A stretch of DNA of 64,000 nt from Notospermus geniculatus (Eukaryota > Nemertea > Pilidiophora > Heteronemertea > Lineidae): contig NMRB01000212.1 of assembly GCA_002633025.1 (NCBI GenBank), positions 185,147-249,146 of the forward strand, read 5' to 3'. Numbering within the stretch: the first letter of the stretch is position 1; the number at the start of each line of letters is the position of its first letter. The notes beneath the pieces were generated by a model, which worked only from the letters and a program-made list of their open reading frames with translations, was not told where the DNA came from and did no database searches. The position numbers were made by a program, and so were the translations under genes. Positions 1-10,209 of the stretch are shown here, in pieces.

Positions 1-380
1 TAGGTTATTCTATGTGGAGAAACAGCTAGAAGAGTAAACTAAAATCGTACTCAAGTTGCACATAGCTTCAGCTGCAAGGTACCAATCACATAATTTGCCA
101 GTGAATAGACGATGCCTTGGGCTTGCTTGATGGCCGCTTTGTTGCAGTGGATAGGTTCCTGCAGCCAATTTGATTCGTCTAGGTCTGCTCAACTCTTATC
201 TACACATAAATAAAATGATGTATTTCTTGATCTATGGCTGCACCGCCACCAAAAGATTGCTTTTACTGAATTGCTGCTGTACTTTGAGAGGAGGTTCATT
301 TACTTGGTGTGATTTGTATCACTTCAAGCAACTCTTGCACCAAACTTGACCCACAACATCTTCGAGAATGTTGAAACTAA

Positions 381-789
381 AGGCCCGTTTACACATGCAA
401 CTTTTCATATGCAACTTCATGTAACTTGTTGCATAAACCTGATGAGACCAAAAATTTCATCGAAGTTGCATGTGTAAATGGGCATGCAACTTGTTGCAAC
501 TAACTACTGCAACTTGTTGCAAAATTAGGATCCAGATCCTATTTTCTGGTGAAGTTGCAACAAGTTGCACGTCGCTGGCCAATGAGAATACAGCAAAAAA
601 TCATGTGACGTCAACTAAAGCCAAAATGGCTGCCAAACAAAGGATTCCCGCCAAAATTCCTGCAACTTGTTGCGAACTTCTGCAACTTATCGCACTGAAT
701 GTTGCAATGTGTAAACGTCACAGGTAGACTGCAACAAGTTGCAGGTTGCAGCAACTTGCAACTTGGTGCAACCTAGTGTAAACCGCCCT
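381..789. mobile_element. Interspersed TIR element, copy 1
   Basis: The ends are inverted: GTTTACAC near the left end and GTGTAAAC near the right. The interior is packed with the palindromic word GCAACTTGTTGC. A second copy, nearly identical over its length, lies at 35550-35960 inside an intron of the ankyrin gene. No transposase ORF is present, so it is a non-autonomous DNA element. No clear target duplication is visible around this copy. Confidence 0.7.
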
Positions 790-1827
790 TTTGTCAGTAT
801 GGTAACTTTGGGTTGGTTGCAGTTGGCATAAACTCAGTAGCCATCTGAAGGGGGCAGCATGAGATAATCGGTGGTTCTTAGGGCTGGTTCCCTTTGTCAC
901 TGCATTGTACAGGGGAGTGAGGTTGAAGGAGCACTGATTACCTCAGGATGACCAAAAGGGGAGAGGTTTGAGTACTGAGCTATATAAGCTGAAGGTCCTG
1001 GTTTCAGCTCCCAGCAGATGGAACCACTCCCATGGATCTCAAAGGCTTGTTTCAGCCTTTTGTCCATGACTGTTGCTCTTTCAAGAAAGGGTGGCAGATT
1101 GTTTCTTCCATCCTTCACTTTTATCAAGTAAGATATATGTAGAGGTGACGTGTGTGACTACATGACCAAGAAATGTGCTACTAACATGTCACATAGCCCT
1201 TCTTTGATTCAGGCATCAAAATGTGTAGATCAACAATGGGTTACATAATCTGTAATGTGGACTTGTATGAAAGGTCTTTGGGAGAGAGTGGTTGGACAGG
1301 CGGAACACCAGAGAAATGTGACATGTGTAGGGACCCAATTGTTCTGTATTGTGGGTGGAGGTGGTGTATAGCCAGAAAATTCAGTTGAGGTAGTTGGACA
1401 TGGAAGGAGTGTCAGAAGGGTTCCTGGACGTCGTGAAGTTCAGACTGAGGTCTGGAATATTCTTTGCTGGCCCTTGGAAGTGTAGGAGACGGAACATGTA
1501 ATGAGGTAGGCCCCTCTTCACCAGATCATGATTGCCTGGTAACAACTAACCTTTGGCGGCAGAACAGATCAGTTGCAACTCTGATTAGGCAGCCTTTTTC
1601 CCTCAACTGTACTACCATAGGCCTACCAACATGACCAATTAGAACAGCCTTAGTAAAACCATCACTGGTGCCATGGTCTCCCAAACGTGGAGGTCTTGAA
1701 GGCCTGTCTCTCGTCTTCCGGCACACTTCGCTTTAACCTCGCCAATGGCCTGATGTATCATTGATCGACTAACGAGTATTTTTAAGAAGAAGTTCAACAT
1801 GCAATTCTAAATAAATATTATACTTAC
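790..1827. other. No gene recognised; intron 3' of SLC10 exon
   Basis: This stretch follows the donor site of the SLC10 exon on the minus strand. I found no further SLC10 membrane-segment exon here. Short open frames at 897-1127 and 1526-1726 (minus) have no recognisable motifs and are treated as chance. Confidence 0.5.
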
Positions 1828-2592
1828 TACAGGCATGAAGATGAGTTGACAGACAAGAGTTGCCACCAGTGCCAGCGGTTTTTTTAAATACTGTTGTAGG
1901 GATTCTTTATCACACATACAACCGACACCAAAACTATTGATCATTGCTAACCCTGCGATCATTATTTCAAATGTTATGTCCACCATCCGTCGTTTTCGAA
2001 TAGCGATGAGGAAGTAATCCATTTCCGCTATCAGCTGCACCTCACGGTCCTTGTTCGTGGTATTTTCTGTCAATGATGGAGCCACTAGAGCTTCTCCCTG
2101 AGGTTTCAATTTCACTAAATCCATTCTGAAAAATATTTGTAATCTTCCAACGTGAAGGGCTTCAATGCGGAAATGTTGCATCTCTTCCTCGTCTGTGGCC
2201 CACAAGGCGATGCTGTCACAGTTAACGTGCGGTAGGTCGCACCTCCTGTGGTCGCTTATACGCTTCGGTATGGCCTTGGCGATATTTTCAGTCGTGATGG
2301 TGAAACGGAAATAGGTATTGTTATCCATGGGTCTTTCGACATCGTCATTGCATGTCACGTTGAAAAATATATGAGCATAGTCATTGACTCTTGTCGGCGA
2401 CCTGCTTGGCGGGTCGAACTTCAACACGCAGGGTTGTGCCCTCGTTTCTATGGTTGTCTTAATGTCATCCTCCGGTCGTGCTTCCCTATTGTTACTAGCG
2501 TATGCATAGATGTTTAAGGCATTGAAAGATATTAAAACCAAGTAATACGTGTAGAAATAAAACTTATCGTGTAAATTTTGTTGTAGCTCCAT
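1828..2592 (-). CDS. SLC10 (bile-acid cotransporter family, P3/SLC10A3/A5-like), 5' coding exon, partial
   Basis: A 255-codon exon starts at ATG 2592 and ends at a good donor (GTAAGT at 1827-1822) in phase 0. Residues about 9-32 are hydrophobic and could be a signal peptide or anchor. Residues 50-180 form a hydrophilic, probably extracellular domain with NVT, NNT and ENT sequons. The last 60 residues begin the carrier fold: a membrane segment after RKRRMVDITFE, the FGVGCMCD block, and QLIFMPV, which matches the QF-LMP-L segment of SLC10 proteins. The long ectodomain before the first carrier helix is typical of SLC10A3/A5-like members. The remaining helices, including the sodium-site region, would lie left of position 1. 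The substrate is not predictable. Confidence 0.8.
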
Positions 2593-3299
2593 TGTAGAAA
2601 TTCCTATTTACAATATTGACACGACTCCTGAATTAACTGAATCCCTGAATCCGAAATGTAGACCCTATTCCTCGTAAACGAGACATGTATTCCTCTCCTC
2701 AGCACTGCTACTTCTGCTATGGTATCTCCTTCCTTCTGCTAACCTGTAAAGATAGAACATAAGTCAATATCAGTCTAAGATGAACAGATACTTGTACACG
2801 TTGGTGCATGATTTCCAATATATCTGCAGTATAACCAGTCCAATAACGATGGTACCAAGTCGGTTTCATTCCAGCCTATGTTGACCGACAGCACATGTAC
2901 ATTGCTGTATATTCCCTACGAGAATCGTACAAACCCTGCAATTAAATGTGAAGACATTACAGGAATGTTAGCTGCTTGCTTAAGGCAGGTGGGGTATACT
3001 TCTATACAAGCAAGTTTTAGTTGCATGTAAATGCACACATAACCTTTATTTTTCCTCATCTTTCTCTGGCAGGTGATAGATTATCGAAAACTTACATGAT
3101 TAACCCCCTGTCAGCGACGGACCTAACGTCAATATATCAGGTACATTGAACAGTTTACTTGTCGATAAGCCCCATAAACTCATCAAAGGTTGAATCGGAG
3201 GATTGTAAACCTGTATCTGTTTCGCAAGCAAACCATGTTGTGTCAGAGAATCGATGTTTCTACTGAGCCACCTGGAAAACTGACTGTGACACTGCTGTG
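2593..3299. other. Upstream region of SLC10 gene, no gene seen
   Basis: This may hold the promoter and 5' UTR of the minus-strand SLC10 gene. I saw no further coding exon and no repeat. Confidence 0.4.
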
Positions 3300-3304
3300 T
3301 TGGT

Positions 3305-3695
3305 AAGTGCGGCTGTGTCTCCAGGACAGTGTTGTTGCCCTCTATCCCCTGTTGTCAGTGACCACAGCTGTGTCTTCAGGACAGACAGTGTTGTTGCCCT
3401 TAATTCACTTGTCAGTGACCACAGCTGTGTCTTCAGGACAGACAGTGTTGTTGCCCTCAATTCACTTGTCAGTGAGCGTAGCTGTGTCTGCAGGACAGAC
3501 AGTGTTGTTGCCCTCAATTCACTTGTCAGTGAGCGTAGCTGTGTCTGCAGGACAGACAGTGTCGTTGCCTTCAATCCCATTGTCAATGAGCACAGCTGTG
3601 TCTGCAGGACAGACAGTGTTGCTGCCCTCAATCCACTTGTCAGTGAATGCAGTGTGTCTGCAAGACAGACAGTGTTGTTTACATATCCTTGTCAG
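3305..3695. repeat. 57-bp minisatellite
   Basis: About six to seven diverged copies of a 57-bp unit containing GGACAGACAGTGTTGTTGCC. The unit length is a multiple of three, so several frames on both strands stay open. These apparent ORFs are products of the repeat and not genes. Confidence 0.85.
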
Positions 3696-4084
3696 TAAGC
3701 GCAGTTGTGTGGTTGGTTTCACCTCATTGGTCACCACATCCAATATTTGTTGGTTCGTTTCTATGATATTTTGGATCCAGTTTCATTGAATTTCATAGAC
3801 TGAATGGCATTTTGATATCATCCTTTGTGACATGATCGATTCAGTGCTGTGTCCATCGGGATGAAGCTATTGATGCTGCCTTTATTTAGGCAACCAGCAA
3901 TTCATTACGATAGTCTGTGTTGGGTATGAAGTTGTTCCCAAAGGCAGACAAGGTTGATAATGCATGACTGTTTGGATGAGGTACTGGGACAACATGGTGT
4001 TCAAATTGCAATCAAATAGGAAATGGTGCATTGGGCAGCTTTACAGAATGCCAGACTGAGTGGGCCTTTCAGCATCTTGGTTAA

Positions 4085-4395
4085 GACAGTGTCCTTGATA
4101 AGTGTCCTTCGTCAGTAGACAGTGCCCCTTGTCAGTAGACACTGTCCTTGGTTGTCAATAGACAGTGTCCTTGGTTGTCAATAGACAGTGTCCTTGGTGG
4201 TCTGTAGACAGTGCCCCTTGTCAACAGACAGGGTACTTGATCAGTGTTTTGGTCAATGGACAGTGTCCTTGGTGGTAGACAGTGTCCTTGGCGGTCAATA
4301 GACAGTGTCCTTGGCGGTTAATAGACAGTGTCCTTGGTGGCCAATAGACAGTGTCCTTGGCTTGGAGGTTATTACTAATAGACAGTGTCCTTGAT
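4085..4395. repeat. ~23-bp minisatellite
   Basis: A dozen or so degenerate copies of a unit around AGACAGTGTCCTTGGTGGTC, spaced about 23-24 bp. No coding content. Confidence 0.8.
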
Positions 4396-4808
4396 AAAAT
4401 TCCCGTGTCAAGCAGAACCACAGGACAGGTGAATTATGAATTGTCTTCCCTCATTAGCTGATGGCAGGTGTCCCCACGGTCAATCAGACATGAATATTGT
4501 TCTCCATATGCCGTACATTCTGCCTAACACCACATGTAATATGACGGCATTGATTTTTCCTATATTTGGCTGAGGTAATATGATCTCCATCTGAGACCTG
4601 AGGCTCAAGTTAAGAATGTTACACACTGGCAAAACGTTCATCCAATTGTTCCAAGTTATGAGAGATTTAACTGGCCAGAGTTTGGGAGTATACTGGTACT
4701 TTTTCTTAACTTGGGCGTAATGGAAACGCTGTGCACAGTGAGTGGATGTTGACAGACAACATGAGATGACAATGATATACCGGGTACTATACATTTCCAG
4801 CCTCCTTA

Positions 4809-5051
4809 AGCATGGCGCACACGAGCGACTAAAATGGGGCGACTACCAATGCAACTACTACGTCGCATGCGATAATTACCTTTGAGATCGATCAGTGATG
4901 TCATCCGCAACATCACTGATCTTCCAATGAAGCATTTGTCGCAAACGAGTCAACAAAAACTAAAAAAACTAAAAATATGTTCAGTCGCTGCTGTGGTCGA
5001 AGGCCGGTCGCCGAGAAAATCGCTTGAAAAATCGCCCGTGTGCACCATGCT
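4809..5051. mobile_element. MITE with 3-bp TTA target duplication (PIF/Harbinger-like)
   Basis: Terminal inverted repeats AGCATGG(C/T)GCACACG read inward from both ends. Both sides are flanked by TTA (4806-4808 and 5052-5054). A 3-bp TWA duplication is the hallmark of PIF/Harbinger elements. It is 243 bp with no ORF, so non-autonomous. Confidence 0.7.
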
Positions 5052-5054
5052 TTA

Positions 5055-6467
5055 GATACATTCTTTGTTGCTGCATGTGATGTAGGCTCAGATTGCAGTG
5101 CAGTAGAAAAATTTCATACAATTGGACTGGGACTGGGAGTCGATTTTAATTAGCCACCACAACACTGGTAAAAAAATGCAATAAATTACATGTTATTAGG
5201 TTTATCTTAATAAAACAATTAAAAAGTGATGAAGAAGAAATGAAGTTCGCATTAAATGTTGTTTTTGTTCTGAGAGCGCTGAGAATCTGATGTGATCGAT
5301 GAATTATTCAGGTCCGTGGAGAGTGATTAGACCAGTGCCTTCCTTGGCAATTACATGTAGATTTCAGTACATTTGAACGTTGAATCAGTTTTCATGTGCA
5401 TTATGAGAAGATGATGGGCTGTAACTGTACTCATATGGTGCAGCCTAATCAGCTGGCCATAGAGGATTCCTTTGTAGACTTCCTGAAATGCGATTTCCCC
5501 GCCGGGAAGCACATTTGGTGAATGGGAACAGAAAGGAAATTCGGAAGTGTGCATGGCGGGCATCTCTCGTGGCACACTTCAGGTCGTTAGTTCTGATGGT
5601 TGGAAAATACTCTTTTTAGGCCGGGTGCCAGTCAGCATTTCTGTGTCCTGAACGGGGCCATCCGGCGCCGACCAGCAGCGGCAGAACCCTAGGTGAAGCC
5701 AGAATGGTTGTGGCCCGTTGGCCTCTGAGCCAGAAGTGGAAGTGGATGGGTGACAGTGTGAATGGAAAGAATGTCCCCAGGAAGATCTTTTATTGTTACA
5801 TTCTCCTGGTCGTGATTCAGATTGGTTTCTGCAGACATGCACTGGATGGCTTTACTGTTGCTTGGCAACAGTAGATGTTTGGGAATCAAACGCACCACCT
5901 CTAGGTTAGGAATTGAAGAAACGTTCTTCAGAGGATTTTGTATCGCAACACCCTGTACATGACTGCAGCTCCTTCCTTCTTGCCAACTAATGCAAGAAGA
6001 AAAAAGTCTGATAATGATCCATCATGAGTTGGCAGAAGCTCTCTAATGAAGTGGCACAGTAATTAGCCTCGTTAGGGAGAAGTCCTCATCGCTAGCGAAG
6101 AGATATGTGCCACTGGATCTGGTTCAAGAGGCGGCGGCCAGCAGGCTGTATCATGTCTTAATGGACCGGATGTATCTTTGGCATCATTATCGCTGTATCT
6201 TCTATGGCTTTTGATTATTGTGATGCTTTGGGAGGCAACAGGATCCTCTTCCTTGATTAGTTTCTCATTAACCCCTTCATCTGACAGATAAGGGTCATTT
6301 TGCCATTGTGTACAGGTTGTTGCTTTGACATTTTGATGTCACAGGTCTGAACTTCTGTTTTATCTTTAAAGCTCAATATCACTCAGACCTTGTTGTTGAG
6401 TGGGTGACCGTCAGTGGTCAAATAAGACAGCATTCTGACATTGTAGGCCCGATTATCCATTTGTCCG
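5055..6467. other. Intergenic, nothing recognised
   Basis: No exon, repeat or RNA gene could be supported. Minus-strand open frames at 5351-5575 and 5579-5842 show no family motif. Confidence 0.4.
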
Positions 6468-7530
6468 CACACTGTCATGACAATCCTTGAAGGCAACACT
6501 GCTAGTTAGCGATAATTCGGCACAAGTTGCAGCTGGAGACCGATTACACTTGTCAGACTAGAACGAAAGTCTCTCTATTGGGGACACAAATTGGTGGTTG
6601 CCATGGTGATCGTTACCATGGGGACCGTAACCACATGTGTGCAGTTGCTGACATGATGCTACCCTGATGTGATTTCTGTGGAATGTCTTTGATATCGTAA
6701 ACTAATTAATATTTGATTAATTTGATTAAGATTCGATGCTGTGCTTCTGCATCCACATCTCTCAGTAATTGCCGGGATGTAATTGACTCATCATCATGTA
6801 AAGCTCCGTGCAGAGTTTTCTAAACTCCATGACAATAAGAGAAGATAATCAGGACATGATCATATTATACAATGTTGCAGAAATAATCACCTTCCCAATT
6901 CCATTAATGGAAAATGAAATTTGTTTTACTTTCTCAGCTTTTGTTGAAAGGAGAATTGTATCCATATGGCTTTGTCACCAATTGTGTATGAGATATTTAT
7001 GGTGACGAAGTTGCCTTATCTCATTTAACGGAGAAATTGTTATCACTTATCATCAGGTTGTTAATATCAAAATAGCATCATGAAAAGACCATGCTGTAAC
7101 ACTAATATTTTTTCTCACTAAATTCTGTTTATTATTGCATAGAGGTTATATTTTTGGTGTGTGTATGATGATGCAAGAAGTAAAATCATGAAATGGCAAA
7201 TGCTGCCCACAGAATCGGATTTTAAGTGATCCATTCAACAATATCAATATTTGTTAACGTTTGACCTATCATGTGCCATTGTATCTTCTCTAATCGGCTG
7301 CTTCCTGCTAACTTCTCTCCCAATATACTTAGCTAATAACATCTTATCCTTTCTATTTTCAGGTAAGTTCATTATCTTCCTTGCCGTTGTCTTCTGACTC
7401 ACAGTAGAGTTCTTTTGCTGTTATTTTCGCTGAAATCAGAGGTTGAGATTTGTGCCTGGGAAATCAACACCTTTCTATGGATAGAAAACAAGAAGTGTGT
7501 ACCAAAAGGTTATGATCACTTTTAAGATTA
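6468..7530. repeat. Direct duplication flanking gap, left copy
   Basis: Nearly identical in the same orientation to 8021-9083, with scattered single-base changes and small indels (for example near 6950 versus 8508). The right copy starts immediately after the N run. See the right copy for interpretation. No gene is evident inside. Confidence 0.85.
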
Positions 7531-7545
7531 TGCTTATGAATTTAT

Positions 7546-8020
7546 NNNNNNNNNNNNNNNNNNNNNNNNNNNNNNNNNNNNNNNNNNNNNNNNNNNNNNN
7601 NNNNNNNNNNNNNNNNNNNNNNNNNNNNNNNNNNNNNNNNNNNNNNNNNNNNNNNNNNNNNNNNNNNNNNNNNNNNNNNNNNNNNNNNNNNNNNNNNNNN
7701 NNNNNNNNNNNNNNNNNNNNNNNNNNNNNNNNNNNNNNNNNNNNNNNNNNNNNNNNNNNNNNNNNNNNNNNNNNNNNNNNNNNNNNNNNNNNNNNNNNNN
7801 NNNNNNNNNNNNNNNNNNNNNNNNNNNNNNNNNNNNNNNNNNNNNNNNNNNNNNNNNNNNNNNNNNNNNNNNNNNNNNNNNNNNNNNNNNNNNNNNNNNN
7901 NNNNNNNNNNNNNNNNNNNNNNNNNNNNNNNNNNNNNNNNNNNNNNNNNNNNNNNNNNNNNNNNNNNNNNNNNNNNNNNNNNNNNNNNNNNNNNNNNNNN
8001 NNNNNNNNNNNNNNNNNNNN
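7546..8020. other. Assembly gap (475 N)
   Basis: Run of Ns. Long apparent ORFs across it are meaningless. Confidence 1.
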
Positions 8021-9083
8021 CACACTGTCATGACAATCCTTGAAGGCAACACTGCTAGTTAGCGATAATTCGGCACAAGTTGCAGCTGGAGACCGATTAC
8101 ACTTGTCAGACTAGAACGAAAGTCTCTCAGTTGGGGACACAAATTGGTGGTTGCCATGGTGATCATTACCATGGGGACCATAACCACATGTGTGCAGTTG
8201 CTGACATGATGCTACCCTGATGTGATTTCTGTGGAATGTCTTTGATGTCGTAAACTAATTAATATTTGATTAATTTGATTAAGATCCGATGCTGTGCTTC
8301 AGCATCCACATCTCTCGGTAATTGCCGGGATGTAATTGACTCATCATCATGTAAAACTCCGTGCAGAGTTTTCTAAACTCCATGACAATAAGAGAAGATA
8401 ATCAGGACATAATCATGTTATACAATGTTGCAGAAATAATCACCTTCCCAATTCCACTAATGGAAAATGAAATTTGTTTTACTTTCTCAGCTTTTGTTGA
8501 AAGGAGACAAGAATTGTGTCCATATGGCTTTGTCACCAATTGTGTATGAGATATTTATGGTGATGAAGTTGCCTTATCTCATTTAACGGAGAAATTGTTA
8601 TCACTTATCATCAGGTTGTTAATATCAAAATAGCATCATGAAAAGACCATGCTGTAACACTAATATTTTTTCTCACTAAATTCTGTTTATTATTGCATAG
8701 AGGTTATATTTTTGGTGTGTGTATGATGCAAGAAGTAAAATCATGAAATGGCAAATGCTGCCCACAGAATCGGATTTTAAGTGATTCATTCAACAATATC
8801 AATATTTGTTAACGTTTGACCTATCATGTGCCATTGTATCTTCTCTAATCGGCTGCTTCCTGCTAACTTCTCTCCCAATACTTAGCTAATAACATCTTAT
8901 CCTTTCTATTTTCATTTAAGTTCATTATCTTCCTTGCCGCTGTCTTCTGACTCACAGAGTTCTTTTGCTGTTATTTTCGCTGAAATCAGAGGTTGAGATT
9001 TGTGCCTGGGAAATCAACACCTTTCTATGGATAGAAAACAAGAAGTGTGTACCAAAAGGTTATGATCACTTTTAAGATTACGG
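8021..9083. repeat. Direct duplication flanking gap, right copy
   Basis: This is the same sequence as 6468-7530. Because it begins exactly at the gap edge and differs only at polymorphism level, it is most simply the second haplotype placed next to the first by the assembler. Confidence 0.85.
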
Positions 9084-9652
9084 TATGCTTATATCCCAGC
9101 ACTGCACCAGACATGCCCGGTCACTGCGTCAACCACTTCACTGCATGGGAATAGATAGTCCCATCCCTGTATCCAAACACAGCCTCCAACCAATAAAACA
9201 GTTACATCCCAAAACGTTGATTGAATCTCCATCCCCGATATGGATGTATCCTGGTGGTTACATTTGGCATTTCAGGGTTGCTTGCCCGATATTGACTTTT
9301 CTGTGGAGCAAAATGCCTGTCACTGAGGAATGGTATAGATTTATTGAGCTCGAGCCTAACTCCTCTCTTCAAGCTTGCTAATCCAGACATACGTGAAATT
9401 CACAGCTTCTGACGAATGCCGCATTGTCGGTTGCGTGTTGAGAGTTTTGTCTCCTTCAAAATCATTTGGAGTTCACTCTTCATGTGGCCTAATACATTTC
9501 ATCCCTTAGGACTGATCAACTCGCCCCCACATACATCATTCCTGTGAATTTCCATGTGTCTTATTTGGGAGAAAATTCAGATGATTAAATGTGCCTGCAC
9601 TGAGTGCTCATGAGCTAAGTTTTCAGCTGGCACCATGGGTTACAAGTGCACA

Positions 9653-9834
9653 GATATTGGCAGTGATATTGGCAGATATTCTCAGTCTTTTCTAGAGTTT
9701 CAGATTGTAAAGTTCCACTTGAAAAAGACCCCGGTTGGGGTCGAAAATTCGTGAATTCTGGAGATTGACTTCTTGCTTATTATCATTTTGTGTGTCAATT
9801 TTGTGCTTTTCTGTATCTTGGATATTGGCAGTGA
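9653..9834 (+). mobile_element. Short retroelement-like insertion with 14-bp target duplication and hammerhead-like hairpin
   Basis: The 14-mer GATATTGGCAGTGA occurs at 9653-9666 and 9821-9834. Between them is about 154 bp containing hairpin GACCCC/GGGGTC (9727-9732 and 9737-9742) followed by GAAA, then a tail that ends in CTTGGATAT once the shared bases are included. The hairpin and tail match the insertion at 43416-43560. Long variable target duplications and a shared 3' end suggest 5'-truncated retrotransposition, perhaps a Penelope-like or LINE element. Confidence 0.65.
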
Positions 9835-9917
9835 GATGTTCTTTTTCTGTTTCACAGTTCATCCTGCCAACTTCTTAGACAAAATGACCTGCAACAACCA
9901 AATCTGTTTTAATTTTA

Positions 9918-10206
9918 AGCCTAGCGTCGGTACATCACACTTGCGACTGGAGACAACTAGTCGCCATTGAGCTACCTGGTGACTGGGAGGATCTAGCTGG
10001 AACTGGAGGCTACTGATCAGTCTATGTTACCCGAGTTGCTGCCACTGCCATTCGCAAGTGGGATGTACGCAGTCAGGACATGACGACTGATTGGATCCTC
10101 CTAGTTTTACTGAGTGGCGGAATTTGCGATCTGCGCACAGTGCGTACATCACCAGCGACTGATCAGATCAGTTGCTTCCAGTCGCAAGTGCGATATACGC
10201 CTGGCT
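9918..10206. mobile_element. MITE with ~30-bp inverted termini and TTA target duplication
   Basis: The left end AGCCTAGCGT...CACTTGCGACTGGA is inverted at the right end as TCCAGTCGCAAGTG...GCCTGGCT. TTA flanks both ends (9915-9917 and 10207-10209). This fits a PIF/Harbinger-type non-autonomous element. No ORF. Confidence 0.65.
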
Positions 10207-10209
10207 TTA

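Noticed and set aside
3260-3789. Several 120-160-codon frames on both strands
   Set aside because: Produced by the 57-bp tandem repeat; no splice sites or motifs.
7475-8052. Long frames across the gap
   Set aside because: They consist of N codons.
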